64,000 nucleotides of DNA from positions 372,001-436,000 of the forward strand of contig CAWFUP010000003.1 in NCBI GenBank assembly GCA_963819075.1, in the 5' to 3' direction. The notes below the pieces were generated by a model. The model did not search any database and was not told where the DNA came from. It worked only from the letters and a program-made list of their open reading frames with translations. Shown here in pieces: positions 34,967 through 46,488 of this stretch (its first letter is position 1; every line of letters starts with the position of its first letter). The position numbers were made by a program, and so were the translations under genes. The stretch comes from CAVQBJ01 sp963819075 (GTDB lineage Bacteria > Actinomycetota > Thermoleophilia > Solirubrobacterales > Solirubrobacteraceae).

Positions 34967-35503
34967 CCGCTATCGGTCACCAAGGAGTACTTAGCCTTGG
35001 AGGGTGGTCCCCCCAGGTTCAGTCCGCGTTTCACGGGTGCGGACTTACTCAGGAACGTCTCACGGAAGGCCATGCAGTTTCGTCTACGGGACGGTTGCCC
35101 TCTCTGGTGCGCGGTTCCACGCGCTTCGACTACCACATGACTTTGTAACTTCCGCCGGACCGGCCACGGCCCGGACGAGACGCCCTACAACCCCCGACAA
35201 GCAACGCGTGGCCGCTTGCACTTGCCAGGTTTGGGCTAGATCCCTTTTCGCTCGCCACTACTCAGGGAGTCTCTGTTGATTTCCTTTCCTCGGGGTACTG
35301 AGATGTTTCACTTCCCCCGCTTGTCTTCTCCCGGTCTATGTGTTCAACCGGGGATAACGCCGCATTACCAGCGCTGGGTTTCCCCATTCGGAGATCCGCG
35401 GATCACAGGCTATTCAGCGCCTACCCGCGGCTTATCGCAGCCGTTCACGTCCTTCATCGACTCTTGGTGCCAAGGCATCCACCATGCGCCCTTACTATCT
35501 TGA

Positions 35504-35891
35504 CGGTGATCTGGCCGTTCGCGTCACTTACGTTCGGCGAGCGGCCCGGTGATACCCGTTGTCGGTCGCGCTTATCGATGCGACCGACTTGTGGCTACTG
35601 TGCAGTTTTCAAGGACCGCCGAGAGGCGAATACGCCGGCCGCACCAGCATCGTCTGTGAGCGCCCCCTCTGTTGGGACGCCACGATGCCGACGGCGGACG
35701 CCGGTCTCTCAAAACTCAACAGCATGCTGGGGTCGTTTGTGGCTCCGTCCGCGTTCGCGCCCGTAGGAGCGGAGCGATCGCTTCGGTTGCCGTCCAGCCA
35801 GGTTCGGTCGACGTGCTAGGCCCGGTTGACGCGAGGCCACGCCTCTCGAGGAGGCGTGGGGCGTAACCGGGGCACCCGTAGGTGCTCCCTA
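35504..35891 (-). other. 16S-23S internal transcribed spacer, without tRNA
   Basis: About 388 nt. I found no tRNA-like cloverleaf (no TTCRANNC arm with matching acceptor). It carries processing arms: 35702-35727 is complementary to the 16S leader 37605-37630 (24 of 26), and 35599-35620 to the 23S-5S spacer. Just after 16S there are two hairpins: GCACC-CGTA-GGTGC (35872-35885) and a nested CCCGGTT...AACCGGG with CCACGCCTC...GAGGCGTGG inside (35821-35871). Confidence 0.75.
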
Positions 35892-37422
<1,531 letters not shown>

Positions 37423-37711
37423 GAAGAACTGCGTTCACTGAGAGTGTCATAGCGGTTGTTGGGACCTATACACAGTGGCCCCAAGCCATGACGGGGTACT
37501 ACTTCCTACTTGACTCTTTGTACCGCCGCCGGGCAGACGCGAGCGTCGCCGGGCGGCAGGTCGAACCTGGACGCACACCGCGGTCGAGGTTCGACCGCAA
37601 GTGCGCATGCTGTTGAGTTTTCAAAGACCGTGTCGCCACGCCGAAAGGGTCTCTTTCGAGGAGGCCAGGTCGGCCCAGCGCCCGAAGGCGCCCGTTTGGG
37701 CCGGGCCCGCC
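37423..37711 (-). other. rRNA operon leader
   Basis: About 290 nt between the promoter and 16S. It holds the 5' arm of the 16S processing stem (37605-37630), and a 9-bp inverted repeat GGTCGAACC (37559-37567) with GGTTCGACC (37588-37596). No protein-like frame. Confidence 0.7.
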
Positions 37712-37741
37712 AGTATAGCGCCTGCCGACGATCCGGGACAA
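37712..37741 (-). promoter_or_regulatory. rRNA operon promoter
   Basis: On the minus strand, -35 TTGTCC (37736-37741) and -10 TATACT (37712-37717) are separated by 18 nt, a strong housekeeping-sigma promoter. It is placed about 290 nt upstream of mature 16S, as expected. Transcription would start near 37705. Confidence 0.8.
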
Positions 37742-37858
37742 ATCGCCGACGACAAGCGTCGGCCGCTACCCGGACCGGGTGGCGCAGCGCGCAGTGTAGG
37801 GCACCGCGCCGACGCATGCGGCGACCGTCCGCCCGGCGCGGCGAGACCCCTCCCGGCA

Positions 37859-38282
37859 TCAGGAGGCGATCTGCACGCTGACCATGCGCTCGCGCGGGCG
37901 GTCGTCGAAGTCGAGCAGGACGATCTGCTGCCAGGTCCCGAGCGCGAGCTGGCCAGCGATGATCGGGATCGACTCCGACGGGCCGATGAGGGCGGCCCGC
38001 AGATGCGCGTGGGCGTTGGAGTCGTGGTTGAGGCGGTTGTGCTCGTAGTCGGCGCGGGCCCTGGGCGGGGATCAGGCGCTCGAGCACGGCGGCGAGGTCG
38101 GCGACCGCGCCCGGCTCGTACTCCATCGTCGTGATGGCCACCGTCGCCCCGGGCGCGAACACCGTGGCCACGCCGAGCGCGACCCCGGAGGTGCCGAGCA
38201 CGGAGCGCACGCCCTCGGTCAGGTCGACGACCTCGCCGTGGCCGCCGGTGCGCAGGCGCAGCAGTCCGCTGTGGACGGGCAT
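37859..38282 (-). CDS. YjbQ/UPF0047 family protein, interrupted by one surplus base
   Basis: About 140 residues when joined. The N-terminal part, from ATG 38282, has VDLTEGVRSVL, VFAPGATVAITTMEYEPG and LAAVLERLIP. The second frame continues DYEHNRLNHDSNAHAHLRAA, GQLALGTWQQIVLLDFDDRPRERMVSVQ. Both are typical of the family (secondary thiamine-phosphate synthase fold). The shift lies near 38050-38060 in a CG-rich run, and the length is 3n+1. The family's physiological role is poorly defined. Confidence 0.85.
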
Positions 38283-38299
38283 CGCAGGCTCGCTCTCGC

Positions 38300-39506
38300 C
38301 TAGGAGCTGCGCGCCAGCCGCCGGAAGCGGCGCTTGCCGACGCGCAGCACCTCGCCCTCGGCGCGGTCGCAGTCGATGTCGTGCTCACCGGGAGCGAGCG
38401 TCTGCTCGCCGAGCGTCACGCCCCCCTGGTCGATGAGCCGGCGGGCCTCCGAGCGCGACATCGCGAACGCCTCGGCGATAACGGCGGGAAGGTGCACGCT
38501 CCCGTTCTCGCAGGCGAACGTCGCCTCGGGAACCTCGTCGGGCAGCCCGCCGGCGACGATCACCTGATCGAAATGGCGCTCGGCCGCCGCGGCCCGCTCC
38601 TCGGAGTGCAACCGGGCGACGAGGGCGCGGGCCAGCGCCCGCTTGGCGTCACGCGCGGCGACGTCGGGCCCCGGCGGCTCGCGTCCGAGCAGCAGCCGGT
38701 AGTAGTCGGCCATCGCCTCGTCGGGGATCGACATCGTCTTGCCGTAGATCTCCTCGCGGCGGATCGGTGACCCCGATCTGGTTGCCGAGCGACTTGGACA
38801 TCTTCTGGCGGCCATCGGTGCCGACGAGCAGCGGCATCGTGAGGATCGCCTGCTCGGGCCGCCCGTAGGCGCGCTGGATCTCGCGGGCCAGCAGCAGGTT
38901 GAAGGTCTGATCGGTGCCGCCGAGCTCGACGTCGGCCTCGACCTTCACCGAGTCATAGCCCTGCAGCAGCGGGTAGAGCATCTCCAGCATCGAGATCGGC
39001 TGGGCGGCGGCGATGCGCTTGCTGAAGTCGTCGCGCTCGAGCAGCTGGGCCACGGTCGTCGTGCGCGCCAGTCGGAGCAGCTCGAGCATCGACATGTCCA
39101 ACCACTCGCTGTTCCGCCGCACCTCCAGGCGCTCCGGGTCGGGGTCGAGGATCGCGAAGGCCTGCTCCTGGTAGGTGCGGGCGTTCGTCTCGATCTGCTC
39201 GTCGCTGAGGATCGGGCGCGTCGTCGAGCGCCCCGACGGGTCGCCGACGCGCGCCGTGTAGTCGCCGATGATCAGCACGACCCGGTGGCCGAGGTCCTGA
39301 AACTCGCGCAGCTTCCCGAGCACGACGGCGTGACCGAGATGGATGTCGGGCGCCGTCGGATCGATTCCGAGCTTCACGCGCAGGGGGCGCCGCGCCTGTC
39401 GCGCCGCGGCCAGCTGGGCCGCAAGCGCGCCGCGCGGGAGGCTCTCGACGGCGTTACGCGCGAGCTGTTCGGCGACGTCGTCGGGCGCTCCAGTACCGTT
39501 CGGCAT
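38300..39506 (-). CDS. tyrS: Tyrosyl-tRNA synthetase, interrupted by one surplus base
   Basis: About 401 residues when joined, normal for TyrRS. The first frame (ATG 39506) has KLGIDPTAPDIHLGHAVVLG (HIGH-type), the Tyr-binding GGTDQTFNLL and the KMSKS loop (GRQKMSKSLGNQIG). The reading frame changes at about 38754-38763, and continues with EEIYGKTMSIPDEAMADYY and a C-terminal S4-like domain (SRSEARRLIDQGGVTLGE). tyrS is normally essential, so a base-calling error is the likeliest cause. TAGCAT (39516-39521) is a possible -10 close to the start. Confidence 0.93.
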
Positions 39507-39628
39507 GAAGGGCCAATGCTAGACTCTCGACGCTCGCGGGGCCTGTGCCGCCAAGCCTCCGAGCCCGGCGGGCAGCACTCGCGATCGTCGGCTTCGCCGC
39601 CCGGTTGCTTACGCTCCGCCACTTCCTG

Positions 39629-42179
39629 ATGAGCGAGGACGAACGCCCCGACAACCCCACCGCTTACGACGCCACCGCGCGCACGGCGGACTCCTCGGCG
39701 ATGCTCGTCGCGCCGGGCCGCGACGGCGCCCGGGCAGTCGCCGCGAACGGCCATCCCGCGCCGGCGGCCCCACCGTCGCGCGCATCTGTCTCGCGCCCCG
39801 CCGAGCGTTCGCGCCCCGAAGCGCCCCACCCCACCGCCGCCGGGCTACACGCGTGAGCCGCCGATCGAGCCGCTCGAGCCGCGCACGCGGACGCGCCTGA
39901 AGAAGCTGCGCCTGTTCGCGATCCTCGTCGCGACGCTCCTGCTCGGCCTCGTCTCGTTCGCGTTCGGGATGTTCATGGCCGTCGCGTCCGACCTGCCCAA
40001 GCTCGAGAACAGCACCGAGTTCAACAACGCCTCGAACTCCGTGCTGCTCGACGATCACGGCAACCAGATCGCGATCCTCAGCCAGCAGCACCGGATCCTG
40101 CTCAAGGAAGGGCAGGTGCCGCAACCGGTCATCAACGCGGTCATCTCGGTCGAGGACAAGCGCTTCTACCACAGCTCGGGCATCGACATTCGCGGCATCG
40201 GTCGCGCGATCCTCGCCGACGTGCTGCACGGCGGCGCCGTGCAGGGCGCCTCGACGATCGAGCAGCAGTTCGTCAAGAACGTGCTGCAGGCCCAGTCGCA
40301 CCGCACGATCTTCGAGAAGCTCCGCGAGGCGGCGCTCGCCTATCACCTCTCGCACCGCTGGCCCAAGAACAAGATCATCACCGAGTACCTGAACACGATC
40401 TACTTCGGCAACGGGGCCTACGGCATCGAGTCGGCGGCGCAGACCTACTTCGGGCACATGCCCGGTTACATCGGCTGCGGCGCATTGACGGACCTGTGCG
40501 TGACGCAGCTGCAGTACCACCCCGCCGACGAGGCGCTTCTCGCCGGCCTCATCGCCTCGCCGAGCGGCTATGACCCGATCGCGCACCCGATGCACGCGCT
40601 CGCGCGCCGCGCCGAGGTGCTCAACGACATGCTCGCGCAGGGCTACATCAATCGCTCGCAGTACGACACCGCGACGGCGACGCCACTGCCCGCCACGTCG
40701 GAGGTCCAGGCGCCCGAGCTGACCACGGAGGGCGGCTATAACACCGGTTACTTCGACGACTGGGTGCAGGAGCAGGTCATCGACCGCTATGGCGCGCAGC
40801 GCGCGTTCGAGGGCGGCCTGAAGATCACCACGTCGCTCGATCTGCAGCTGCAGAAGGCCGCCGAGGACTCGATCAACGCCTACCTGGCCAACCCCGGTGG
40901 TCCGTCGGCGGCGCTCGTGGCGATCGACAACTCGACCGGTCAGGTCAAGGCGATGGTCGGCGGGCGCAACTACGACGCGAGCCCGTTCAACCTCGCCACC
41001 CAGGGCGAGCGCCAGCCGGGATCCGCATTCAAGGCGTTCGACCTCGCCGCGGCGCTCGAGCGCGGGATCTCGCCCTACTCGGTGTGGCCCTCGCATCCGC
41101 TCACGCTGCGCGACCCGCACGGCGGCGTGTTCGTCGTGCGCAACGACGAGTCGTCCTACGCAGGCTCCAACACCCTGCTCGCCGCGACCACGCTGTCGGA
41201 CAACACCGTGTTCGCGCAGGTCGGCGTCAAGACCGGCACGCACCGAATCGCGGGCCTGGCCCACCGCATGGGCATTACGACGCCGATCTCCACCAACTAC
41301 GCGATGACGATCGGCGGTCTCAGCACCGGGGTCACCGTGCTCGACATGGCGCACGCCTACGAGACGATCGCCGAGGACGGCCGGCGGGTGAGCGGCTCGT
41401 TCCTGGCCGGCGACCCGCTCAACTCCTTCGGCCCGGTCGGAATCGAGAAGGTCCGCTTCCCCAGCGGCCTGGTCCAGGTCGACACCCCGATCTATCGCCG
41501 CGTGCTGCCCTCGTGGGTGGCATCGACCGAAACCTCGATGCTCGAGACGGTCATCACCTCCGGCACCGGGACAAACGCCGCCATCGGCGGCTTCGCGGCG
41601 GGCAAGACCGGGACGACCTCCAACTACGCGGACGCCTGGTTCGTCGGCTGGAACAACAAGTACACCGTCGCGGTCTGGGTGGGCTACCCGAACAAGCTGG
41701 TGCCGATGCAGACCGACTTCGGCGGCAGTCCCGTGCTCGGCGGGACGTACCCCGCGCTCATCTGGCGCGACTTCATGCTCTCGGCGATGGCGATCACCGC
41801 CAACCACAGCGCTTCCGGCGTGACGGCCACGCCGGCCTCCGCGGCCGCGGCCGCCGGAGGCGGCGGCGCGGCGACGTCGAGCGCCCCCTCGTCGTCCGGC
41901 TCGGCGACGTCCGCACCGAGCAGTCGAAGCACGAATGGCGGCACCGGCGGCGGCGCCGGCGGCGCGAACAACTCCGCCCCCGCGGCCCCGGGCCCGGCCG
42001 CGGCCAGCCCGGCCCCAGCGGGCGGACAGGGAACGGCGGGCGGTCAGGGCGCCGCCGCCCCCTCGGCGCCGCCCGCGAGCACGCCGGCCCCCGCCGCCCC
42101 AGCGCCGAGCGCCCCCGCCACCGGCGGCGGCAGCGCCTCGCCCGGCGCCAGTGGCGGCAGCGCCGCCCCCGCGGGCTGA
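39629..42179 (+). CDS. Class A penicillin-binding protein (transglycosylase/transpeptidase), one surplus base near the 5' end
   Basis: About 849 residues when joined. A cytoplasmic N-terminus of about 65 residues starts at ATG 39629. The frame changes between about 39805 and 39845; the rest carries the basic segment RTRTRLKKLRL and a TM helix. The glycosyltransferase domain has SVEDKRFYHSSGIDIRG and GASTIEQQFVKN. The transpeptidase domain has SxxK in PGSAFKAFDL, SxN in TLSDNTVF and KTG in AGKTGTTSNYADAW. The last 120 residues are a Gly/Ala/Pro/Ser tail. It makes and cross-links peptidoglycan. Frame length overall is 3n+1. Divergent from tyrS. Confidence 0.92.
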
Positions 42180-42204
42180 CGCGACCATCGATCCACCGGC
42201 GCCG

Positions 42205-42831
42205 CTAACGGCCGCGCAGGCGCACGCTTGCGCCCGGCGCGAGCGGCGGGCGAGGACGAGAGACGTCGGGGTGGCGCGCGACCGCAAAGCGCCACGGCAG
42301 CTCGGACGCCTTCGTGATCCCGACGCGCGGCCCGATCGCGACAGGCGCCGGCGCCCAGTCCGGCGCGCGCCCGAAGAGGCGCACCGAGCCCACGGCGAGG
42401 TCACTGCCATCGTCGGTGAGCGAGATCGCGAGCGCCTGGGCGAGCTTCCCGGGCCCCGAGCACAGCTCGTGCTCGTCGAGTCGACCGCGGCGCTCGCGCA
42501 TGAGCGCCAGCCCCGTGCGCGGCGCCAGCGCACGGATGAGCACGGCGGCCGCCGTGCCCGCCGGCTCGCAGACGACGTTCAGCATCGAGTGGATCCCGTA
42601 GGAGCGGTAGACGTAAGCCGTGCCCGGCGCCCCGAACAGCGTCTCGGTTCGCGCCGTGCGCCCGACGTAGGCGTGACAGGCCGGCTCGGTCTCGTGATAG
42701 GCCTCGGTCTCCACGATCACGCCGGCAACGCCGTCGCGCTCCACGACGCACCCGAGCAGGTCGCGCGCGACGTCAAGCACCGGGCGCTCGTAGAAGGCCG
42801 CCGGCAGCGCCTGCTTCGCGCCCTCGGTCAT
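42205..42831 (-). CDS. 3-methyladenine DNA glycosylase (AAG/MPG family)
   Basis: 208 residues from ATG 42831, which overlaps argH by 4 nt. Base-excision repair enzyme for alkylated purines. Family motifs: ARDLLGCVV, IVETEAYHETEPACHAYVGRTART with the catalytic Glu, GTAYVYRSYGIHSMLNVVCE and CSGPGKLAQAL. A longer in-frame start at 42930 lies inside argH and was rejected. The repair link to argH is only positional. Confidence 0.93.
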   Translation of the reverse strand: MTEGAKQALPAAFYERPVLDVARDLLGCVVERDGVAGVIVETEAYHETEPACHAYVGRTARTETLFGAPGTAYVYRSYGIHSMLNVVCEPAGTAAAVLIRALAPRTGLALMRERRGRLDEHELCSGPGKLAQALAISLTDDGSDLAVGSVRLFGRAPDWAPAPVAIGPRVGITKASELPWRFAVARHPDVSRPRPPLAPGASVRLRGR

Positions 42832-44201
42832 GCCGGTGCGGACGCGGCGACCGCGGTCCGCGCGAGCGCGATCTGCTCGTCCAGGCGCGCGAGCGACGTG
42901 CCGCCCTCGGACACCTTCGACTCCAGCCACGAACGCTGGGCGAGCACGTCGTAGTACTCGCCGTCGAGGACATCGCTGTGTGCGGCCAGCTCCTCCGGCG
43001 TGAGCGCGGACAGCGAACGTCCGCTGTCCACGGCCGCGCGCACGAGCCCGGCCACGATGCCGTGCGCCGCGCGGAACGGCACGCCGCGACGCACGAGCAG
43101 ATCGGCGACGTCGGTCGCCGCGATCATCTCGTCGGAGGCGGCATCCTGGAGGCGCTCGCGCCGGAAGCGCACGCCGTCGAGCATCCCGTCGGCCGCGGCG
43201 AGCACGAGCTCGAGCGTGTCGACCGCGTCGAAGAGATGCTCCTTGTCCTCCTGCAGATCCTTGTTATAGGTGAGCGGCAGCGCGTGCATGACGCCGTGGA
43301 AGGCGACGAGGTGCCCGGCCGTGCGCGGGGCCTTGGCCCGCAGCAGCTCGGCAGCGTCCGGGTTCTTCTTCTGCGGCATGATCGAAGAGCCCGACGTCCA
43401 GGCGTCGGGCAGCTCGCAGAAGCCGAACTCCTCACTGGACCACAGCACGAGTTCGGCGCCGAGCCGCGACAGATGGGTTGTGCACGTCGCCGCGGCGGCG
43501 AGGTAGTCGAGCACGAAGTCGCGGTTGGACACGGCGTCGATCGAGTTCGGCGCGACGTCGTGGAAGCCGAGCTCGGCGGCGACCTGGCGACGATCGGTGT
43601 CGAAGTTGACCCCGGCGAGCGCGCCGGCACCGAGCGGGAGCACGCCGGCCGCACGCTCGGCGAACGCGAAGCGCGCACGGTCGCGGTCGAGCATCCACAA
43701 GTACGCGAGCAGATGGTGGCCGAGATACACCGGCTGGGCGCGCTGCAGGTGCGTGTAGCCGGGCATCGGCCAGTCGCGGTGCTCCTCGGCGCGACGCAGC
43801 AGCGTCGCCATCAGGCTGCTCAGGCGCTCCCGCGCGTCCCCGGCCCGCGCTCGGGTGTACATGGCCAGGTCGGTGGCCACCTGATCGTTGCGCGAGCGCG
43901 CCGTGTGCAGGCGGCCACCGACCGGTCCAACGATCTCGGTCAGCCGCCGCTCGATCGCCATGTGCACGTCCTCGTCGTCGGGCAAGAGGGCGAATGCGCC
44001 GCCACTCAGCTCGCGCTCGACGTCGTCGAGCCCGCGCAGCAACGCCTGGGCATCGGCCTCGGAGATGATCCCGCGGGCGGCAAGCATGCGAGCGTGCGCG
44101 CGCGACTGCGCGATGTCCTGCGGCCACAGCCGACGGTCGAAGCCGATCGAGGCGTTCAGGCGCTGGAAGTCGGGGTGTTGGGGCTCGCTGAAGCGCGACA
44201 T
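42828..44201 (-). CDS. argH: Argininosuccinate lyase
   Basis: 457 residues; last step of arginine synthesis, splitting argininosuccinate into arginine and fumarate. Fumarase/aspartase superfamily signatures: DEDVHMAIERRL, TARSRNDQVATDLA, HLQRAQPV and SSIMPQKKNPDAAELLR. No other arg gene is in the window. Its promoter region is shared with the LuxR gene on the other strand. Confidence 0.97.
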   Translation of the reverse strand: MSRFSEPQHPDFQRLNASIGFDRRLWPQDIAQSRAHARMLAARGIISEADAQALLRGLDDVERELSGGAFALLPDDEDVHMAIERRLTEIVGPVGGRLHTARSRNDQVATDLAMYTRARAGDARERLSSLMATLLRRAEEHRDWPMPGYTHLQRAQPVYLGHHLLAYLWMLDRDRARFAFAERAAGVLPLGAGALAGVNFDTDRRQVAAELGFHDVAPNSIDAVSNRDFVLDYLAAAATCTTHLSRLGAELVLWSSEEFGFCELPDAWTSGSSIMPQKKNPDAAELLRAKAPRTAGHLVAFHGVMHALPLTYNKDLQEDKEHLFDAVDTLELVLAAADGMLDGVRFRRERLQDAASDEMIAATDVADLLVRRGVPFRAAHGIVAGLVRAAVDSGRSLSALTPEELAAHSDVLDGEYYDVLAQRSWLESKVSEGGTSLARLDEQIALARTAVAASAPA

Positions 44202-44280
44202 CGGGGCGCCAGTCTACGAGGCGGCGGCCACGTGGGGCGGTCGCGGAGCACCGCCCGGGACCCCGAGCCGCCGCATGTCC

Positions 44281-44447
44281 GCAAAAACCGTCATACTGCT
44301 CAGCGAACGCGGTGCGGAGCCGAAAGGCCATGATCCAAGCCGCATTCATGGGTGTCGCGTCCAAGGGGGGCGGGTCAGCCAAAGACACGACTGAGGCGTC
44401 TTCCTCCACGGCGGGAGGACAGCCGCCAAGGGTGCGAGGGCACACGG
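44281..44447 (+). promoter_or_regulatory. Structured 5' leader of the GAF-LuxR gene
   Basis: A CATACT -10-like hexamer (44292-44297) is followed by about 145 nt that fold well by eye. The closing stem is CTCAG (44299-44303) with CTGAG (44390-44394). Inside are GCC-GAAA-GGC and CCATGA with TCATGG (about 44328-44351). A further GC-rich hairpin CTCC...GGAG lies before the ribosome site. No known riboswitch consensus was matched. The order (promoter, compact structured RNA, regulator) suggests a regulatory RNA. Confidence 0.35.
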
Positions 44448-45215
44448 ATGTTAAAGATCGATGACTACCGGCGCCTGCTGGCGGTCCTGGAGGACGTCGA
44501 GCAGGCCACATCACTGAGTGGCTTCCGCCGCGCCACGCTTGACGCGGTGCGCGCTCAGCTCGGGTGGGAGCACGCGGCGTTCCTGACGGCGTCGAACGAG
44601 AGCCCGAAGATCGAGGGGGTCGCCGTCGGCCTCGCGCAGCGACGCCTCGACGCGCTCCTGGCCCGCCTGTCGCGCACCCACGCGATGCGCCGGGTCCTCG
44701 CCGCGCCCGGGCTCGATCTCGCTGCCCCGCTGCGCCGGGAGGACCTCTGGGCGCTGCTGACCGACGCCGGCCGAGCCGCGGGCGAGGAGTTCCTGGCCAG
44801 CCAGGGCGTCAACGGCGTGCTCGCCGCGTGGCTTGACGCGCCCGGGCCGACGAAGGGGCTGTTCGCCGTGCTCGGCGCTCGCGGCTTCACGACGGCCGAC
44901 GCCGAGCGGCTCACCGAGCTCGCGCCCCACCTGACGAACATGCTGGCGCTCCAGACGCCGCGCGACCCCGGGGCGAGCAGCACGGCGTCGCTTACTCCGC
45001 GCGAGGCCGAGACGGTCGATCTCGTCGCGGCCGGCTACAGCAACCGCACGATCGCGCGACGGCTGAACGTCACCGAGAGCACGGTCAAGAAGCACGTGTC
45101 GGCGTCGCTCACCAAGCTCGACGTCGACAGCCGCACCCAGCTCGCGCTCGCCTGGCTAGGCAGCGACGGGCGCAACAACGGGCACAAGCGCCCGCGCCGC
45201 GCCAGCGCCGGCTGA
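44448..45215 (+). CDS. LuxR-type regulator with N-terminal GAF-like domain
   Basis: 255 residues from ATG 44448, with GAGGG about 9 nt before. Residues 1-180 look like a GAF or autoinducer-type sensing domain (FRRATLDAVRAQLGWEHAAFLT). The C-terminal HTH is a clear LuxR/FixJ domain: LTPREAETVDLVAAGYSNRTIARRLNVTESTVKKHVSASLTKL (motif in overlapping parts). No receiver Asp is seen, so it is not a response regulator. Basic C-terminal tail. Convergent with the DegT gene, 2 nt apart. Confidence 0.85.
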   Translation: MLKIDDYRRLLAVLEDVEQATSLSGFRRATLDAVRAQLGWEHAAFLTASNESPKIEGVAVGLAQRRLDALLARLSRTHAMRRVLAAPGLDLAAPLRREDLWALLTDAGRAAGEEFLASQGVNGVLAAWLDAPGPTKGLFAVLGARGFTTADAERLTELAPHLTNMLALQTPRDPGASSTASLTPREAETVDLVAAGYSNRTIARRLNVTESTVKKHVSASLTKLDVDSRTQLALAWLGSDGRNNGHKRPRRASAG

Positions 45216-45217
45216 GC

Positions 45218-46360
45218 TCAACCCTGCAGCACCGCGCCGAGCGCTTCGCCGACGCGCTCGACCTCCCCCTCGCTCATGCCCGGGTAAAAGGGCAGCGCCA
45301 GCGACCGGTCGGCGACGTCCTCGCACACCGGAAACTCGCCTGGTCGGTGACCGAAGCGCTCGCGGTAGAAGGTCATGAGGTGAATGGCCGGCAGATAGGG
45401 CTTGCTCTGCACGCCGAGATCGCGCAGCGCGAGCATCGTCGCGTCGCGGTCGCACCCGCGCGGCAGCTGCACGACGAACACGAACCAGCCGCGCGCGTCG
45501 CCGTCGCGATCCTGGCAGGGCAGGCCGAGGCCGTCGAGGCCGGCGAGCGCCTCGCGATAGGCGGCGGCGACCCGTGCGCGCGAGGCGAGCATGCCCTCCA
45601 GGCGCTGGAGCTGCACGAGCCCGATCGCGCTGGCGATGTCCGAGAGCCGGTAGTTGAAGCCGAGACGGTCGTGATCGAGCCAGCCCATGTCCGGCGCCCG
45701 GCCCTGGTTGCGTTCGGAGTCGATGCGCACCTTGATCGCCTCGTCGCCGAGCGTCACCATGCCGCCCTCGCCGGTCGTCAGCTGCTTGTTGGCGTAGAAC
45801 CCGAACGCCGCCGGGTGGCCTCGCCCGCCGACGGCGACGCCGTCGCGGTGCCGCGCGCCGAGCGCCTCGCACGCGTCCTCGACGATGGCCAGGTCGTGCC
45901 GGGCGGCGAGCGCCTCGAACGCCGGCAGGTCGGCCGGGTACCCGAAGATGTGCACCGGCAGCAGCGCGCGCGTCCGCTCGGTCACGGCGGCCGCCGCGGC
46001 CGCCGGATCGAGATTGAGCGTGACCGGATCGATGTCCGCGAACACCGGCCGCGCCCGCTCGTACAGCGCGACGTTGGCCGACGCCACGAACGAGAACGGA
46101 CTCGTGATCACCTCATCGCCGTCGCTTACGCCAACGGCACGTAGCGCCAGGTGGAGCCCAGCGGTCCCCGACGAGACGGCGCAGGCATAGGGAGCGCCCA
46201 CGCGCTCGGCGAACGCCTGCTCAAACGCCGGCACCCGCGGTCCGAGCGAGAGCTGGCCCGACCGAAGCACCTCAGCGACAGCGGCCTCCTCCTCCTCACC
46301 AAGCACGGGCCGAGCGAGCGGGATCACCCCAGCGGTGTCCTGAAAGGTCACGCCCGCCAT
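45218..46360 (-). CDS. DegT/DnrJ/EryC1/StrS-type PLP aminotransferase
   Basis: 380 residues from ATG 46360. Sugar aminotransferase family: IPLARPVLGEEEEAAV, RVGAPYACAVSSGTAGLHLAL, HIFGYPADLPAF, EDACEALGARH, and the PLP lysine in FYANKQLTTGEGG. The C-terminal half has YRLSDIASAIGLVQLQRL and the QSKPYLPAIHLM region. It transfers an amino group to a nucleotide-linked keto sugar, used in polysaccharide or antibiotic sugars. No other sugar genes are nearby, so the product is unknown. It lies 86 nt after the cimA hairpin. Confidence 0.88.
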   Translation of the reverse strand: MAGVTFQDTAGVIPLARPVLGEEEEAAVAEVLRSGQLSLGPRVPAFEQAFAERVGAPYACAVSSGTAGLHLALRAVGVSDGDEVITSPFSFVASANVALYERARPVFADIDPVTLNLDPAAAAAAVTERTRALLPVHIFGYPADLPAFEALAARHDLAIVEDACEALGARHRDGVAVGGRGHPAAFGFYANKQLTTGEGGMVTLGDEAIKVRIDSERNQGRAPDMGWLDHDRLGFNYRLSDIASAIGLVQLQRLEGMLASRARVAAAYREALAGLDGLGLPCQDRDGDARGWFVFVVQLPRGCDRDATMLALRDLGVQSKPYLPAIHLMTFYRERFGHRPGEFPVCEDVADRSLALPFYPGMSEGEVERVGEALGAVLQG

Positions 46361-46445
46361 CCTAGCCTCGCCCCAAGTCTGGGACGGTCGTTGCGGAGCA
46401 GTACCCGCAGGAAGCTGGGGCGGGGTTGGTGAGAGGGCCGTGCCA

Positions 46446-46488
46446 CGTGCGTTCGGCCCCCCTTTATCACTGGGGGGCCGAACGCACG
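46446..46488 (-). terminator. Long hairpin at the cimA 3' end
   Basis: A perfect 17-bp stem (46446-46462 with 46472-46488) with a 9-nt loop. The stop codons of cimA (TGA then TAA) are in the loop, so the upstream arm is coding sequence. No T-run follows. It resembles the hairpin at 50307-50349 in sequence: GCGTTC, a C5-6 run, TTT in the loop and mirrored GAACGC. A terminator or mRNA-stabilising element is likely. Confidence 0.65.

Noticed and set aside
35504..35891. Possible tRNA-Ile or tRNA-Ala in the 16S-23S spacer
   Set aside because: No acceptor/T-arm pattern or anticodon arm was found; the conserved-looking parts are processing stems.
39609..42533. A 974-residue minus-strand open frame across the penicillin-binding protein gene
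   Set aside because: It is an Arg/Gly-rich mirror of the GC-rich + strand gene, whose frame carries all PBP motifs.
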